This document shows, piece after piece, positions 8,473 to 19,424 of a DNA stretch of 50,979 bases. The first letter of the stretch is position 1. Every line of letters starts with the position of its first letter. The notes under the pieces are model-generated. The model ran no database searches, was not told the DNA's origin, and saw nothing but the letters and a program-made list of their open reading frames with translations. Location: contig NZ_QAYL01000022.1 in NCBI RefSeq assembly GCF_003408705.1, positions 1 to 50,979 on the forward strand. Reading direction: 5' to 3'. A program made the position numbers and the translations under genes. The DNA comes from Mycobacterium uberis (lineage in GTDB: Bacteria; Actinomycetota; Actinomycetes; Mycobacteriales; Mycobacteriaceae).

Positions 8473-11208
8473 TTAATCCAGGTGGACCGGCGGTCCAGCC
8501 GGACGGCCCGCCACGCGCCGTCGACGCGGACGTACAGAACCTGATCCGGAGCTACTGGAAATAGTGAAGTTGTCAGGCACTTCGGTGGTGTCGATGTCAG
8601 CCTCGGAGTTAGATGCATCAACATCGAGTTCGTCGTCTAAATCGAGTTCCTCGTCGTCGCTAAGGTCTTCCTCGTCATCGTCAAGATCATCCTCCTCGTC
8701 GGTGTCGCAGTCTTCCTGGTCAACATCCTCTAAACTATAGGCAGACTGCTCGTCGATATCCTCGGTAAGTTTCACACCGGACTCGTCAGATTCGGCCTCG
8801 CCGCCAACAGCCATCGAGGACAAGCCCGCGGCCATCGCTTTGAACATCGGATGCTCACCCGGAGCATGAGCCGGCGCCTTAGCCACCGCCAGCTCATCTG
8901 ATCGGTTCTTCTTCGATCGCTTACTTCGCCGACCACCTGACTCAGACTTACGCCCAGCCGCCGCGGCCGAATCAACTGGGTCGGCATGCAGTATAATCCC
9001 ACGACCTGTGCAGTTCGGACACGATGTCGAAAACGCTTCGATCAACCCGGTGCCCAACCGCTTGCGGGTCAATTGTACCAGACCCAACGATGTCACCTCG
9101 GACACCTGGTGACGAGTGCGATCGCGAGCGAGTGCCTCGGTCAGTCGACGCAACACCAAGTCGCGGTTGGACTCGAGCACCATGTCAATGAAGTCGATTA
9201 CCACAATGCCGCCGATGTCACGCAGTCGCAGCTGGCGCACGATCTCCTCAGCCGCCTCAAGATTATTCTTGGTGACCGTCTGTTCAAGGTTGCCCCCAGA
9301 CCCAGTGAACTTACCGGTATTGACGTCGATTACTGTCATCGCCTCGGTCCGGTCTATCACCAGTGTGCCGCCCGATGGCAGCCACACCTTCCGGTCCATC
9401 GCTTTGGCCAGTTGTTCGTCGATGCGATGCGCCGCGAAGACATCTGGACCGTGCTGCCCGTCCAACCCGATCGGCGGCTCGTACTTTATTAGCTTCGAAA
9501 TCAGTTCGGGAGCAACAGAATTCACATATTCGTTAATAGTATTCCACGCCTCGTCGCCGGAGACGACGAGGCCGGCAAAGTCCTCATTGAACAGATCGCG
9601 GATAACCTTGACCAACACATCTGGTTCCTCGTAGAGAGCCACCGCAGCGCCAGCGGCTTTCTCCTTGGTCTGGATTGCCTTGGCCTCAATTTGATTCCAG
9701 TGCTCCTGCAAGCGGGTGATGTCTTTGCGGATCTCGCCCTCTTTGACACCCTCAGACGCGGTGCGGATGATCACACCCGCGTCGGGTGGTACCACCTCGC
9801 GCAGGATTTCCTTGAGACGCTGACGGTCGGTGTCAGGCAGCTTACGGCTGATCCCAGTCGACGACGCCCCCGGGACGTACACGAGGTAGCGACCGACCAA
9901 CGACACCTGGGTGGTGAGTCGCGCGCCTTTGTGGCCGACCGGGTCCTTGCTGACCTGAACGACGATATAGTCGCCGGGTTTGAGGGCCTGTTCAATCTTG
10001 CGATCGACCCCACCCAATCCGGCGGCGTCCCAGTTCACTTCTCCGGCATAGAGTACCCCGTTGCGACCACGACCGATGTCGACGAAAGCCGCCTCCATCG
10101 ACGGCAGCACGTTCTGCACGATACCCAGGTAAATGTTGCCGACCAGGGAAGCAGATGCCGCCGACGTCACGAAGTGCTCGACGACAATTCCGTCTTCGAG
10201 CACCGTGATCTGAGTGTATCGTGCGCCCGGATGGGGCGGCTCAGTGCGGACTCGATCACGCACCACCATGATCCGCTCGACGGCCTCGCGTCGAGCCAAA
10301 AATTCGGCCTCACTCAACACTGGTGGACGACGCCGTCCGGCGTCACGCCCATCTCGGCGGCGTTGTCGCTTAGCCTCCAGTCGAGTCGAACCGTCGATAC
10401 CCTTGATCTCGCCGCTGCCCGTGCTGTTAACGCCATCGTCAGAGTTAGCCGGCCTGCCAGCTGCGCGGGGTACCCGTTCGTGCACGACGGTGTTCGGTGG
10501 ATCGTCGGGGGCGGGTCCCTCGTCGTCACCCGCCCCCGATTTACGGCGTCGTCGTCGGCGGCGACGGTTACCGGCTTCCGACAACCCCTTCTCGTCGTCA
10601 CCAGCTTCGGTGTCTTCGGAGTTGTCGGAATCATGGCCATCGACCCCCTCCGACTCGGTTGAGTCGGCCTCGCCGCCGACATCGTCGCTCTGGATGTCGG
10701 ATCCGCCCTGTTCACCACGACCCCGACCACGACCCCGACGACCACGACGCCGACGACGGTTAGCCGGTCGATCAGCTTGCCCTTCGTCGTCGTCAACGTA
10801 GGAGTCGTCACCGGATTCCACACCATCATCAGTGCGGGCGTCGTCATCAACCTCTATCGGCTGCGGCGCAACGAACAACGGCATGTAGTGCGGCCGCTCT
10901 AGTGCGGTCTCGAGCATCAGTCGAGATTCGGGCTCTTCGGACATGACAGGGTTATCGGGTACGGCGGTGAAGTTGTGGGGCAAGTCGAGTTGACTGGCCA
11001 GCAAATCACGAACCCGGACTGCGTCGACGCGGTCGACGCTGGAATGTGTGCTACGGATCCGTCCGTCGAGAGCGCTCAGCGCGTCCAGCACTCGCCTGCT
11101 TGTGGTTCCCAGCGTTCGTGCAAGCGAATGGACTCTCAAGCGGTCTGGTAGTTCCTTATGCTGCGTCGGCTCTTTTGATGGTTCTGAAAGGGGTGCACCG
11201 TCTATCAC
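8473..11208 (-). CDS. rne: Ribonuclease E/G family endoribonuclease
   Basis: Single-strand-specific endoribonuclease that initiates mRNA decay and matures rRNA. 911 residues with GTG start at 11208, backed by GAGGAGAA five bases upstream. The first 300 residues are disordered: acidic blocks alternate with arginine-rich patches (about 151-167 and 215-223). The S1 RNA-binding domain starts near 357 (GNIYLGIVQNVLPSMEAAF). Catalytic magnesium ligands are Asp628 (VIDVNTGKF) and Asp672 in VIDFIDM. The zinc-link is Cys730 and Cys733 (SCPNCTGRG). The tail (about 790-890) is almost pure Asp/Glu. This mid-placed catalytic core with disordered flanks is typical of mycobacterial RNase E. Confidence 0.96.
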   Translation of the reverse strand: MIDGAPLSEPSKEPTQHKELPDRLRVHSLARTLGTTSRRVLDALSALDGRIRSTHSSVDRVDAVRVRDLLASQLDLPHNFTAVPDNPVMSEEPESRLMLETALERPHYMPLFVAPQPIEVDDDARTDDGVESGDDSYVDDDEGQADRPANRRRRRGRRGRGRGRGEQGGSDIQSDDVGGEADSTESEGVDGHDSDNSEDTEAGDDEKGLSEAGNRRRRRRRRKSGAGDDEGPAPDDPPNTVVHERVPRAAGRPANSDDGVNSTGSGEIKGIDGSTRLEAKRQRRRDGRDAGRRRPPVLSEAEFLARREAVERIMVVRDRVRTEPPHPGARYTQITVLEDGIVVEHFVTSAASASLVGNIYLGIVQNVLPSMEAAFVDIGRGRNGVLYAGEVNWDAAGLGGVDRKIEQALKPGDYIVVQVSKDPVGHKGARLTTQVSLVGRYLVYVPGASSTGISRKLPDTDRQRLKEILREVVPPDAGVIIRTASEGVKEGEIRKDITRLQEHWNQIEAKAIQTKEKAAGAAVALYEEPDVLVKVIRDLFNEDFAGLVVSGDEAWNTINEYVNSVAPELISKLIKYEPPIGLDGQHGPDVFAAHRIDEQLAKAMDRKVWLPSGGTLVIDRTEAMTVIDVNTGKFTGSGGNLEQTVTKNNLEAAEEIVRQLRLRDIGGIVVIDFIDMVLESNRDLVLRRLTEALARDRTRHQVSEVTSLGLVQLTRKRLGTGLIEAFSTSCPNCTGRGIILHADPVDSAAAAGRKSESGGRRSKRSKKNRSDELAVAKAPAHAPGEHPMFKAMAAGLSSMAVGGEAESDESGVKLTEDIDEQSAYSLEDVDQEDCDTDEEDDLDDDEEDLSDDEELDLDDELDVDASNSEADIDTTEVPDNFTISSSSGSGSVRPRRRRVAGRPAGPPVHLD

Positions 11209-11560
11209 GTATTCTCCTCAAGCCCCCGGGCGCGTCCGATCGACGCGGCCACGCGAGGGCTTCGCTATGTGTCCGGGTCACTTCTCCCGGACTTGTGATG
11301 GCCTCGCCCCGAGCAGATCATCCAGAACTCACTCGGCGCTGTGCTGAATGACGGCCCGACACGCCGCACCAAATCGCGGAATCGCGATAGTCGCGCTTGC
11401 CTAAGTCTTCATTCGGGTGTCTGACGCCGGTACGACGACGTTCACCCGCTGTCAGTATCACACATTGCTGGGCGCGTCCACTCGCCCCTGATTTGGCTAC
11501 TCAAGGCCCGTTCAGGAACCCGCTGAGGACTCTTGGCACGGCCCCCCTCTCGTCCTCGCG
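11209..11560. other. Intergenic region between ndk and rne, no gene seen
   Basis: 352 bases without a believable gene on either strand. It must contain the 5' untranslated region and promoter of rne (minus strand) and the 3' end of the ndk transcript. I see no clear hairpin terminator. Only the ribosome site next to the rne start is recognisable. Confidence 0.5.
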
Positions 11561-11971
11561 CTAAACGCCGGGAAACCACAGCGCGATTTCGCGCTTTGCC
11601 GAATCCGTCGAATCGGATCCGTGCACCAAGTTGAACTGCGTTTCCAATGCGAAATCGCCCCGGATTGTGCCCGGTGCCGCCTTCTCCACCGGGTCGGTGT
11701 ACCCGACAAGTTGACGAACCGCTGCAACGGCACGTAGTCCTTCCACGATCGCCGCCACCACCGGACCCGAAGTGATGAACTCCAGCAACGATCCAAAAAA
11801 TGGTTTGCTTTCGTGTTCGGCGTAATGCCGGCTAGCCAACTCCTCGCCGACCCTTCTGAGCTCCAGCGCCACGATGGTGAGACCTTTCCGCTCGATGCGG
11901 CTGATGATCTCCCCAATCAATTGCCGTTCGACTCCATCCGGCTTGATCAACACGAGGGTCCGTTCGGTCAC
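11561..11971 (-). CDS. ndk: Nucleoside diphosphate kinase
   Basis: Moves the gamma-phosphate between nucleoside di- and triphosphates. 136 residues from GTG at 11971 ([17 protein letters not shown]), matching the length and start of mycobacterial Ndk. The phosphorylated histidine is His117 in NLVHGSDS. Oddly, the frame upstream is open and joins without a stop to the membrane protein gene (to 12403), so a 280-residue fusion is formally encoded. Only a weak ribosome site stands before the GTG. The minus-strand order is valS, folC, membrane protein, ndk. Confidence 0.95.
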   Translation of the reverse strand: MTERTLVLIKPDGVERQLIGEIISRIERKGLTIVALELRRVGEELASRHYAEHESKPFFGSLLEFITSGPVVAAIVEGLRAVAAVRQLVGYTDPVEKAAPGTIRGDFALETQFNLVHGSDSTDSAKREIALWFPGV

Positions 11972-12403
11972 GGCGCACAGCGTACCGAACGGCTTACCGA
12001 TAAGTTCGACGGCGGCACCCCGCATGGTATAGCGCCGGCGGATCTCGACGCGGAAATATGCGATCAGCACCCACACCACAATGAACAGCACACCGATGAA
12101 CCCCACACCCGGATACACGGCGAAACCAGCCAGTGCCACCACCTGCACACCCAGGTTCACCCAGATCGCCCAAGTCCTGCGCTGTAGTCCGGTCAGCATG
12201 ATTAGCAGTCCGGCCAACCCAATCAGGTAACTCAGCGCAGGCAGTGTCAGCCCGTCGCCGACCGCACCCACCACCGGCAGCGCCAGCAGCACAACGATTG
12301 CCTCGAGGAGCAGCGTCGCGGCCATCACCGCGGCAAAGCTCTTCCAGGGGTCGGCCGGTGACATAAACTTTAGGGGGCCTTGCTCGCCGAGGCTGTCAGT
12401 CAT
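11972..12403 (-). CDS. Conserved mycobacterial membrane protein (Rv2446c-like), in frame with ndk
   Basis: Begins with ATG at 12403, overlapping the folC stop by four bases (ATGA). The 144 codons before ndk encode a short polar start and four likely membrane segments: about 20-45, 52-72, 80-100 and 102-120. A basic stretch ([12 protein letters not shown]) and about 20 further residues lead directly into the ndk start codon. Position and hydrophobic pattern match Rv2446c, a protein of unknown role always found between folC and ndkA in mycobacteria. The usual stop codon before ndk is absent here, so this protein is either extended through Ndk as a membrane-anchored kinase or ends there only by internal reinitiation. 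Confidence 0.8.
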
Positions 12404-13857
12404 TGCGGGCCACGCCCAAACAAGGTCCGTGCGGCACCGGCGGTGACCACCGAGCCAGTGATGACGATCCCACGACCGGAGACTCCGAGCCCCACGGTTC
12501 CCTCACCGGCAACGGCATCGTTAACCAGCACAGTCGCTGCATCGATGGCGTCGCGCAGATTCGCTGCACTGATCACCCGATCAGAGCCGAACCACTCCCG
12601 CGCCGCCATCGCCAACGACTCAATATCCCGCGCCCGCGGCGAGCCGTTGTCTGTCACGACGACGGAATCCAGTACCGGCTCCAGCGCGGCCAGGATGCCA
12701 TCGAGGTCCTTGTCGGCCAAAACGCTGAGCACACCGACCAAGGTTCGGAAGTCGAATTCGTCAGCCAGCGTGCGCGTCAACGCGCCCATGCCAACGGGAT
12801 TGTGTGCGGCGTCGATGAATACCGTAGGAGCGCTGTGCATGCGCTCCAATCGGCCAGGGCTGATTACAGCGGCGAAACCGGCCCGCACCGCCTCGACATC
12901 AAGCTGACACTGTGCCCCTACGCCAAAAAATGCCTCCACCGCTGCAAGAGCCAAGACCGCGTTGTGTGCCTGGTGTTCGCCATGCAACGGCAAATAGATA
13001 TGATCATAAACCCCGCCAAGACCCTGCAACTGCAGCACCTGACCACCGATGGCAACCCGGCGATCCAAGACTGCGAACTCCAAGTCCTGCCGGACGACTT
13101 GTGCGTGGGCGTGTGTCGATTGGGTCAGCAACACCTCCATTGCCGCTGGTAACTGACGGCCAATGACCGCGACGGTGTCCGGCGCGCCCTCGGAGGCTTT
13201 CGTGATGATGCCAGCTTTCTCGCGAGCGATCGCTGCGACGTCGTTGCCGAGATACTCGACGTGGTCGATACTGACCGGGGTGATCACTGCGACCGGTGTA
13301 TTAATCACGTTGGTCGCATCCCACCGCCCGCCGAGGCCCACCTCGACCACTGCGATGTCGACGGGCGCATCCGCGAACATGGCGAACGCCATCGCGGTGA
13401 TAACCTCGAACTTGCTCAAAGCCGGCCCCCCGGCGGACCGTGACTGCGCATCAATCATCTGCACGAAAGGTTCTATCTCACGGTATGCAGCTACATACTG
13501 TGCTGGACTGATTGGTTGTGAATCGATCGCGATACGTTCAACTACCGACTGCAAATGCGGGCTGGTAAATCGGCCAGTGCGCTGGTGCAGCGCAGTCAGC
13601 AGTGCATCGATCATCCTCGTTACCGAGGTCTTCCCGTTGGTACCGGCGATATGTATCGACGGGTAACCGAGTTGCGGTGAGCCGAGCACGTCCATTAACG
13701 CGCTGATCCGGGTCAGGCTCGGTTCGATGTGGGTTTCCGGCCAACGCTGGTCCAGCAGTTGCTCGACCTGCAACAGGGCAGCGATCTCGTCCGGTGTGGG
13801 AGCCTCGGCGTTGGTTCCACGATGCCCGGATCCCCAGTTGGGCGGCTCCGCGGTCAT
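12400..13857 (-). CDS. folC: Folylpolyglutamate synthase / dihydrofolate synthase FolC
   Basis: Adds glutamate to dihydropteroate and then to folates, in the cytosol. 485 residues of the Mur-ligase fold. The P-loop is GTNGKTSVT (72-80). Farther on are the [15 protein letters not shown] segment and the C-terminal ligase domain with [10 protein letters not shown] near residue 350. The ATG at 13857 overlaps the valS stop by four bases, and its own stop overlaps the next gene by four, so valS, folC and the membrane gene are translationally coupled. Confidence 0.96.
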   Translation of the reverse strand: MTAEPPNWGSGHRGTNAEAPTPDEIAALLQVEQLLDQRWPETHIEPSLTRISALMDVLGSPQLGYPSIHIAGTNGKTSVTRMIDALLTALHQRTGRFTSPHLQSVVERIAIDSQPISPAQYVAAYREIEPFVQMIDAQSRSAGGPALSKFEVITAMAFAMFADAPVDIAVVEVGLGGRWDATNVINTPVAVITPVSIDHVEYLGNDVAAIAREKAGIITKASEGAPDTVAVIGRQLPAAMEVLLTQSTHAHAQVVRQDLEFAVLDRRVAIGGQVLQLQGLGGVYDHIYLPLHGEHQAHNAVLALAAVEAFFGVGAQCQLDVEAVRAGFAAVISPGRLERMHSAPTVFIDAAHNPVGMGALTRTLADEFDFRTLVGVLSVLADKDLDGILAALEPVLDSVVVTDNGSPRARDIESLAMAAREWFGSDRVISAANLRDAIDAATVLVNDAVAGEGTVGLGVSGRGIVITGSVVTAGAARTLFGRGPQ

Positions 13858-16514
13858 TGCAGCCCGGCCAGCCTGGCGGTGATACGATCGGCTTCTGCCT
13901 GGGCTACCCGCTGGCGATCGCGGATCTTGACAACGACTGCCTCCGGGGCTCTGGCTAGAAAGTCCGCATTGGCCAACTTTGCGGAGGTCGATGCTAGTTC
14001 CTTTTGTGCTGCGGCCAAGTCTTTTTCCATACGACGACGCTCGACGGCCACATCGATGGTGCCTGAAATGTCGAATTCAACGACGACGGCACGGTCTTTG
14101 TTAGGGCCGAGACGAACCTCCAACGACGCCGACGGATGAAAGTCGTTACTTGCAAAGGTAAGCCAGGTCAGTGATGTCACGGCGCCTATCTGGGTGACCA
14201 GGTCGGAGTCTTCGACACCGAACAATCGAGCCGGCACCTTCTGTCGATCGGACAGACCTTGATTACTGCGGAATCGGCGTATCTCATTCACCAGCTTCTG
14301 CATATCGCTAATACGCTGTGCAGCAACAGGATCCAAGGCTATATCGGAAGGAACCGGCCATTCAGCAATCACCAGTGACTCTCGCTGAGTCAGTGCTTGC
14401 CAGAGTGTTTCAGTAATGAACGGCATCACCGGGTGCAGCAACCGCAGCAGCGTATCAAGCGTCGCGGCCAGCACTGCTGTAGTTTGCGTGAGACCTTCAG
14501 CAAGCTGTGCCTTGGCTAATTCGATATACCAGTCGCAGAATTCGTCCCATGTAAAGTGGTAGAGTGCTTCACAGGCATGACTTAACTCATAGCAATCGAA
14601 GGCTGAATCAACTTCGGCGCGAACCTGTTCTAGCCGTCCGAGAATCCAATGATCAGCGTCGGTCAGCTCGCCTTGCGCTGGCAACGGAACTACCGCAGCG
14701 CCATTAAGCAGTGCGTATCTGGTGGCGTTGAACAGCTTAGTGCCGAAGTTGCGCGACGCGCGGATGTGATCCACACCTACGGCCAGATCACCACCGGGGC
14801 TGGAACCGCGTGCCAGCGTAAAGCGCAGCGCGTCGGCCCCAAACATCTCCACCCAGTCCAGTGGGTCGATAACGTTGCCTCTGGACTTGCTCATCTTACG
14901 GCCGAATTCGTCACGGATCAGCCCGTGCAAAAAGACATCGGTGAACGGTAACTGTGGTCCACGACGACCGTTCAGTGTGATGGCGTCATCCCCACCGACG
15001 AAGATGCCGAACATCATCATCCGTGCGACCCAGAAGAACAGGATGTCGTAGCCGGTGACGAGAACACTTGTTGGGTAGAACTTTTCCAACTCCGGAGTCT
15101 TTTCCGGCCAGCCCAACGTGGAAAACGGCCACAGGCCAGACGAGAACCAGGTGTCCAGCACGTTGGGGTCCTGCTCCCAGCCCGCCGGGGGCGTCTCGTC
15201 GGGACCGACACACACCTGTTCGCCGTCGGGCCCGTACCAGATCGGAATACGATGACCCCACCATAGCTGTCGTGAGATGCACCAGTCTCGCATGCCGTCC
15301 ACCCAGGCGAACCAGCGCGACTCCATGCTGGCGGGGTGAATCACGGTGTCCCCGTTACGCACCGCATCACTAGCGGCCTTAGCTAGCGCTTCCACTCTGA
15401 CCCACCATTGCAGCGACAGGCGTGGCTCGACGACTTCACCGCTGCGCTCCGAATGCCCTACACTGTGCAGGTAAGGTCTTTTTTCCTCGACGATACGGCC
15501 CTGTGCCGCCAGTGCTTCGCGCACCGCGATGCGCGCCTCGAATCGATCCATACCGTCGAATTCAGTTCCGGTTTCGACTATCGAGGCCTTGACGTCCATG
15601 ATGTTCGGCATCGGCAAGTTGTGCCGCAATCCGATTTCGAAGTCGTTGGGATCATGGGCAGGTGTAACTTTGACCGCGCCGGTGCCGAATTTGAGATCCA
15701 CATGCTCATCGGCGACGATCACGAGTTCGCGGTCGATGAACGGGTGCGGTAGCGTCGTCCCGACCAGATGCTGGTAGCGCTTGTCATCGGGATGAACGGC
15801 GATGGCGGTGTCACCAAGCATCGTCTCGACGCGAGTGGTGGCAACTATAATATGTGGCTCGTCGTCGTCGAGTGATCCATAGCGGAACGAGACCAGCTCG
15901 CCCTCGATCTCGTCGTAGATGACTTCGATATCGGAGATCGCTGTCTGTAGCTCCGGCGACCAGTTTACCAGCCGCTCTGCTCGGTAGATCAGACCGGCGT
16001 CGTAGAGTCGCTTGAAAATTGTCCGCACTGCCCGCGACAGGCCGTCGTCCATGGTGAACCGGTCACGACTCCAGTCCACCCCGTCACCTAGCCGGCGCAT
16101 CTGGCCGGCGATGGCACCACCGGATTCACGCTTCCAGTCCCACACCTTGTCGACGAATAGCTCCCGGCCAAAGTCCTCTTTAGTCTTGCCGTCGACCGCA
16201 AGCTGCTTTTCCACCACACTCTGAGTCGCGATACCCGCGTGGTCCATGCCCGGCTGCCACAGCACCTCGTATCCCTGCATGCGCTTGCGGCGGGTCAAGG
16301 CGTCCATCATGGTGTGTTCCAACGCGTGGCCCATGTGCAGACTGCCAGTGACGTTCGGCGGCGGAAGCACAATCGAATACCCGGGCTTTGTGCTGGTGGG
16401 ACTCGCGGCGAAGTAACCGGAGTCCAGCCATTGCTGGTAGATTGCGCTCTCCGTCGCGCCTGGGTCCCACGACTTGGGCAACGGGTCAGCGGAGGGCCTA
16501 GGGCTGGCAGTCAC
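13854..16514 (-). CDS. valS: Valyl-tRNA synthetase
   Basis: Charges tRNA-Val. 886 residues, GTG start. Class I signatures: the HIGH-type motif HMGH at 60-63 within [15 protein letters not shown], and KMSKS in [18 protein letters not shown] near residue 540. The CP1 editing domain lies between them ([17 protein letters not shown]). The anticodon-binding domain follows, and the C-terminal ~65 residues form the usual arginine/glutamate-rich coiled coil. First gene of the coupled valS-folC run. Confidence 0.97.
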   Translation of the reverse strand: MTASPRPSADPLPKSWDPGATESAIYQQWLDSGYFAASPTSTKPGYSIVLPPPNVTGSLHMGHALEHTMMDALTRRKRMQGYEVLWQPGMDHAGIATQSVVEKQLAVDGKTKEDFGRELFVDKVWDWKRESGGAIAGQMRRLGDGVDWSRDRFTMDDGLSRAVRTIFKRLYDAGLIYRAERLVNWSPELQTAISDIEVIYDEIEGELVSFRYGSLDDDEPHIIVATTRVETMLGDTAIAVHPDDKRYQHLVGTTLPHPFIDRELVIVADEHVDLKFGTGAVKVTPAHDPNDFEIGLRHNLPMPNIMDVKASIVETGTEFDGMDRFEARIAVREALAAQGRIVEEKRPYLHSVGHSERSGEVVEPRLSLQWWVRVEALAKAASDAVRNGDTVIHPASMESRWFAWVDGMRDWCISRQLWWGHRIPIWYGPDGEQVCVGPDETPPAGWEQDPNVLDTWFSSGLWPFSTLGWPEKTPELEKFYPTSVLVTGYDILFFWVARMMMFGIFVGGDDAITLNGRRGPQLPFTDVFLHGLIRDEFGRKMSKSRGNVIDPLDWVEMFGADALRFTLARGSSPGGDLAVGVDHIRASRNFGTKLFNATRYALLNGAAVVPLPAQGELTDADHWILGRLEQVRAEVDSAFDCYELSHACEALYHFTWDEFCDWYIELAKAQLAEGLTQTTAVLAATLDTLLRLLHPVMPFITETLWQALTQRESLVIAEWPVPSDIALDPVAAQRISDMQKLVNEIRRFRSNQGLSDRQKVPARLFGVEDSDLVTQIGAVTSLTWLTFASNDFHPSASLEVRLGPNKDRAVVVEFDISGTIDVAVERRRMEKDLAAAQKELASTSAKLANADFLARAPEAVVVKIRDRQRVAQAEADRITARLAGLQ

Positions 16515-16582
16515 CGGTCAATTCTAGGGAGCCGGATTAGCTTGCGTGAAAGCGCCCAAACTCACAGGTGATCGGTCTGCGA

Positions 16583-16780
16583 TCACGGAATGGTGAGAAC
16601 CTGCCTGAAGTAAACGGAATCCGGGTTGGGAACATCGTCGGTGTCGACGATCGCATAGCATTTGCGGCCGTCGCCGTAGAAACGCTCCGCAATAGTCCAC
16701 AGAGAATCACCGGACACGGCGATATACGTCCGGGCGGTCGGGTGTCTGGATTCAGCACCGGAACGGCTTCGCCGACCGGG
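16583..16780 (-). pseudogene. LysM-domain tail, remnant of an unidentified gene
   Basis: The C-terminal 45 residues read SGDSLWTIAERFYGDG...VLTIP and end at a stop at 16583. This is a near-complete LysM peptidoglycan-binding module. No proper start belongs to it: the same frame runs upstream without a stop into KorA-type sequence (to about 16930). I read it as the tail of a deleted gene joined to korA. Which LysM gene it came from I cannot say. Rv2449c and rpfE, which occupy this place in M. tuberculosis, do not have this module as far as I know. Confidence 0.6.
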
Positions 16781-16799
16781 AGCGTCCGCTGATACTACC

Positions 16800-17397
16800 T
16801 TGAACGTAGTGCCAAAAGCCTTGGTGGTTTCGCCGTAGTTCCAGCCCGCCTTCAGGGCGAGGACGTTGGCCTCCACAACATCGAGCGTGCGGGCCCACTT
16901 CTTCTTGATGAAGGTTTCGCTGGCCAGAGTCAGCCGCCCATACAGTCACGACAACAAACCTCATGCAAACATGTTCTTGGCGCGCTGACCATCTTTCTTG
17001 GACGCGCCGATCACCTCGACAGCCCTAATGAGGAAGCGTGGTCATCGGGACAGCGTGAACGATGTATTCCTCTAGCTCATCCGACTCCAGCGAGTTTATT
17101 ACATAGCCCACCTTCACTAGGTTGCGCTTGGTGAACTCGTTAGAGTTCACGACCACCATTCCGTCACGCGGCAGATCGCCAATGTTGGCCTTCAATACTG
17201 CCGGATGCACCGCAACAAGCACGCCCGGCCAGTCGCCGACGGGCAAGATATGCGTATTCGTCGATTTGAATCTGGAACGAAGCGACACTGGGCAAGGTAC
17301 CTGCTGTCGCGCGAATCTCGGCGGGATAGTTTGGCTGGATAGCAGATCGTTACCGAAAAACGCCAGCTCCGAAGTAATCCGGTCACCGGTTAGCTAG
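16800..17397 (-). pseudogene. korA: 2-oxoglutarate:ferredoxin oxidoreductase alpha subunit KorA, 5' part only
   Basis: Reading 3' to 5' on the + strand, pieces of KorA's N-terminal gamma domain appear: TSELAFFGNDLL-like, then VLVAVHPAVLKANIGDLPRDG, VVNSNEFTKRNLVKVGY and NSLESDEL in one frame. After a stop come VIGASKKDGQRAKNMFA, then VEANVLALKAGWNYGETTKAF. These correspond to about the first 250 residues of Rv2455c. At least three stops and a frame change are present. The catalytic remainder of korA and all of korB are gone, deleted at the junction with the LysM tail. In M. tuberculosis korA lies in the same orientation between clpX and valS. Confidence 0.8.
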
Positions 17398-17862
17398 ATA
17401 CCGTCGTCGGAACCCTCGACAAAGCAGATAACAACCCGCTCCAGGCACCATCAGTTAGGCCCGACATGAGCAGCCACTCTAGTATGACACTCTGGCCCGC
17501 CGTCATTCGGATCGACGTTTCCGGCCTTCCATACTGTTCTCCAGACATGCACTCCGCGCTATAGCCTCAGATTAGGCGCCGTCGGAGTGACTCCCCCACA
17601 CTCACGCTTTATGTCACTGACGGCGCCAACATATGTTATGGCATCGCTTCTTGGGACTTACGCCCGCCATATAACCCTGACACACGGCGAGCTAGCCATT
17701 AAAAGCCCGATGTCAACGAGGCCTAACCATGATGAACGTACAGAAGTATAGCATTTATCATGTCTGCCAAACACAGGCCCCCATCAGACTAATTCCGCCC
17801 GTTGAACACGTTTATTTTCTGGTGCCGACTCCAAACCTTTCCAGCCTCCATCGTCTTAAGAG
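17398..17862. other. Non-coding stretch between korA remnant and clpX
   Basis: 465 bases with no recognisable gene. In M. tuberculosis a transporter gene (Rv2456c) lies here. I could not see a trace of it. The only structure I find is the inverted repeat at 17575-17627. Confidence 0.5.
17575..17627. repeat. Inverted repeat, 9-bp perfect arms extended to 14 bp with a 2-nt bulge
   Basis: GGCGCCGTC at 17575-17583 pairs with GACGGCGCC at 17619-17627. Beyond a 2-base bulge, AGTGA pairs with TCACT. The spacer is about 23 bases. It lies 240 bp beyond the clpX stop and has no T-run, so it is not a standard terminator. Confidence 0.6.
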
Positions 17863-19143
17863 TTAGGCACTCTTGTCGCGACGCTCGGTGCGCGACGGCT
17901 TGCGCGGCACGACCGTCGGCAACACGTTGTCCTGCACGGTCTCCTTGGTCACCACCACTTTAGCGACGTCGTCGCGGCTAGGGATATCATACATCACAGG
18001 CAGCAGGACTTCTTCCATGATGGCCCGCAAGCCACGAGCTCCAGTGCCACGGTGGATCGCTTGGTCGGCGATCGCTTCCAGGGCATCGTCGGTGAATTCC
18101 AGCTCCACACCGTCCATTTCGAACAATCGAATATACTGTTTGACCAAAGCGTTCTTCGGCTCCGATAAGATCTTAACCAACGACTCCATGTCCAAGTTGG
18201 TGACCGAGGCGATCATCGGGAGCCGGCCGATGAACTCAGGGATCAAACCGAACTTAATCAGATCTTCAGGCATCACATCGGCGAAGTGATCGGTGGTGTC
18301 GATCTCGGCTTTGGAACGGACTTCGGCGCCAAAGCCCAAGCCACGTTTGCCGACCCGCTCATAGATGATCTTCTCCAGCCCGGCGAAGGCACCGGCGACT
18401 ATAAACAGCACATTGGTAGTATCAATCTGAATGAACTCTTGGTGAGGGTGCTTGCGGCCACCCTGCGGAGGAACCGACGCCTGGGTGCCTTCCAGAATTT
18501 TCAGCAGGGCCTGCTGAACACCTTCTCCAGAGACATCACGGGTGATCGACAGGTTCTCGCTCTTACGGGCGATCTTGTCGACCTCGTCGATGTAGATGAT
18601 GCCGGTCTCGGCGCGCTTAACGTCATAGTCGGCGGCCTGAATCAGCTTGAGCAAGATGTTCTCGACGTCCTCACCGACGTAACCGGCCTCGGTCAGTGCG
18701 GTGGCGTCGGCGATGGCGAACGGAACATTGAGCATCTTAGCCAGCGTCTGGGCCAGGTAAGTCTTGCCGCATCCGGTAGGTCCCAACATCAAGATATTGG
18801 ACTTAGTCAGCTCTACCGGTTCGCACCTCGGATCACGCCCCTTCTCGCCGGCCTGGATCCGCTTGTAGTGATTGTAGACCGCGACAGCCAGCGTCCGTTT
18901 GGCGGTGTCCTGCCCGATGACGTAACCCTCAAGGAACTCTCGAATCTCAACGGGCTTAGGTAATTCGTCGAGCTTCACATCGTCGGCGTCAGCAAGCTCT
19001 TCTTCGATGATCTCGTTACACAGGTCGATACATTCATCACAGATGTACACCCCAGGCCCCGCAATAAGTTTCTTGACCTGCTTCTGGCTCTTCCCGCAGA
19101 ACGAGCATTTCAGCAAGTCACCGCCTTCTCCAATGCGCGCCAT
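17863..19143 (-). CDS. clpX: ClpX ATPase, unfoldase of the Clp protease
   Basis: Recognises, unfolds and feeds proteins into ClpP1P2. 426 residues. N-terminal zinc finger with Cys13, Cys16, Cys35 and Cys38 (CSFCGK...ICDECIDLC). Walker A GPTGCGKT at 121-128, Walker [11 protein letters not shown] near 185, and the RGLGFGAEV loop that docks into ClpP near 270. The C-terminal small AAA domain is complete with [11 protein letters not shown]. It is separated from clpP2 by a dead mmuM on the opposite strand, as in M. tuberculosis, so it needs its own promoter. Confidence 0.97.
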   Translation of the reverse strand: MARIGEGGDLLKCSFCGKSQKQVKKLIAGPGVYICDECIDLCNEIIEEELADADDVKLDELPKPVEIREFLEGYVIGQDTAKRTLAVAVYNHYKRIQAGEKGRDPRCEPVELTKSNILMLGPTGCGKTYLAQTLAKMLNVPFAIADATALTEAGYVGEDVENILLKLIQAADYDVKRAETGIIYIDEVDKIARKSENLSITRDVSGEGVQQALLKILEGTQASVPPQGGRKHPHQEFIQIDTTNVLFIVAGAFAGLEKIIYERVGKRGLGFGAEVRSKAEIDTTDHFADVMPEDLIKFGLIPEFIGRLPMIASVTNLDMESLVKILSEPKNALVKQYIRLFEMDGVELEFTDDALEAIADQAIHRGTGARGLRAIMEEVLLPVMYDIPSRDDVAKVVVTKETVQDNVLPTVVPRKPSRTERRDKSA

Positions 19144-19424
19144 GATGCTGAGGGCCTACTTCCTGTTCGCCGTTCGTCTTGCTATGCCGCGTGTATTCCT
19201 CAACGCTACCCGCTAGTTTGGGCCAGACGCGACCATATAGCGCCGAATCGTGTCAGTGATATTCGAGGACGTTCATGCCTGTCCATCCGCCATGAAACAT
19301 ATAGCCCAACTTCACCCGCCATTCGCCGAAACATATAACCCGTGTCTCTAGCGTGTCGCGGTCGTTACGTGACCGAGGCCCCTAAGAGCTGCCAAGTCCT
19401 CAAGAATCACCTTACAGTGGCCTG

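Noticed and set aside
9691..10662. 323-codon + strand frame within rne
   Set aside because: Shadow of the rne reading frame. The minus strand carries the S1 domain, catalytic aspartates and zinc link.
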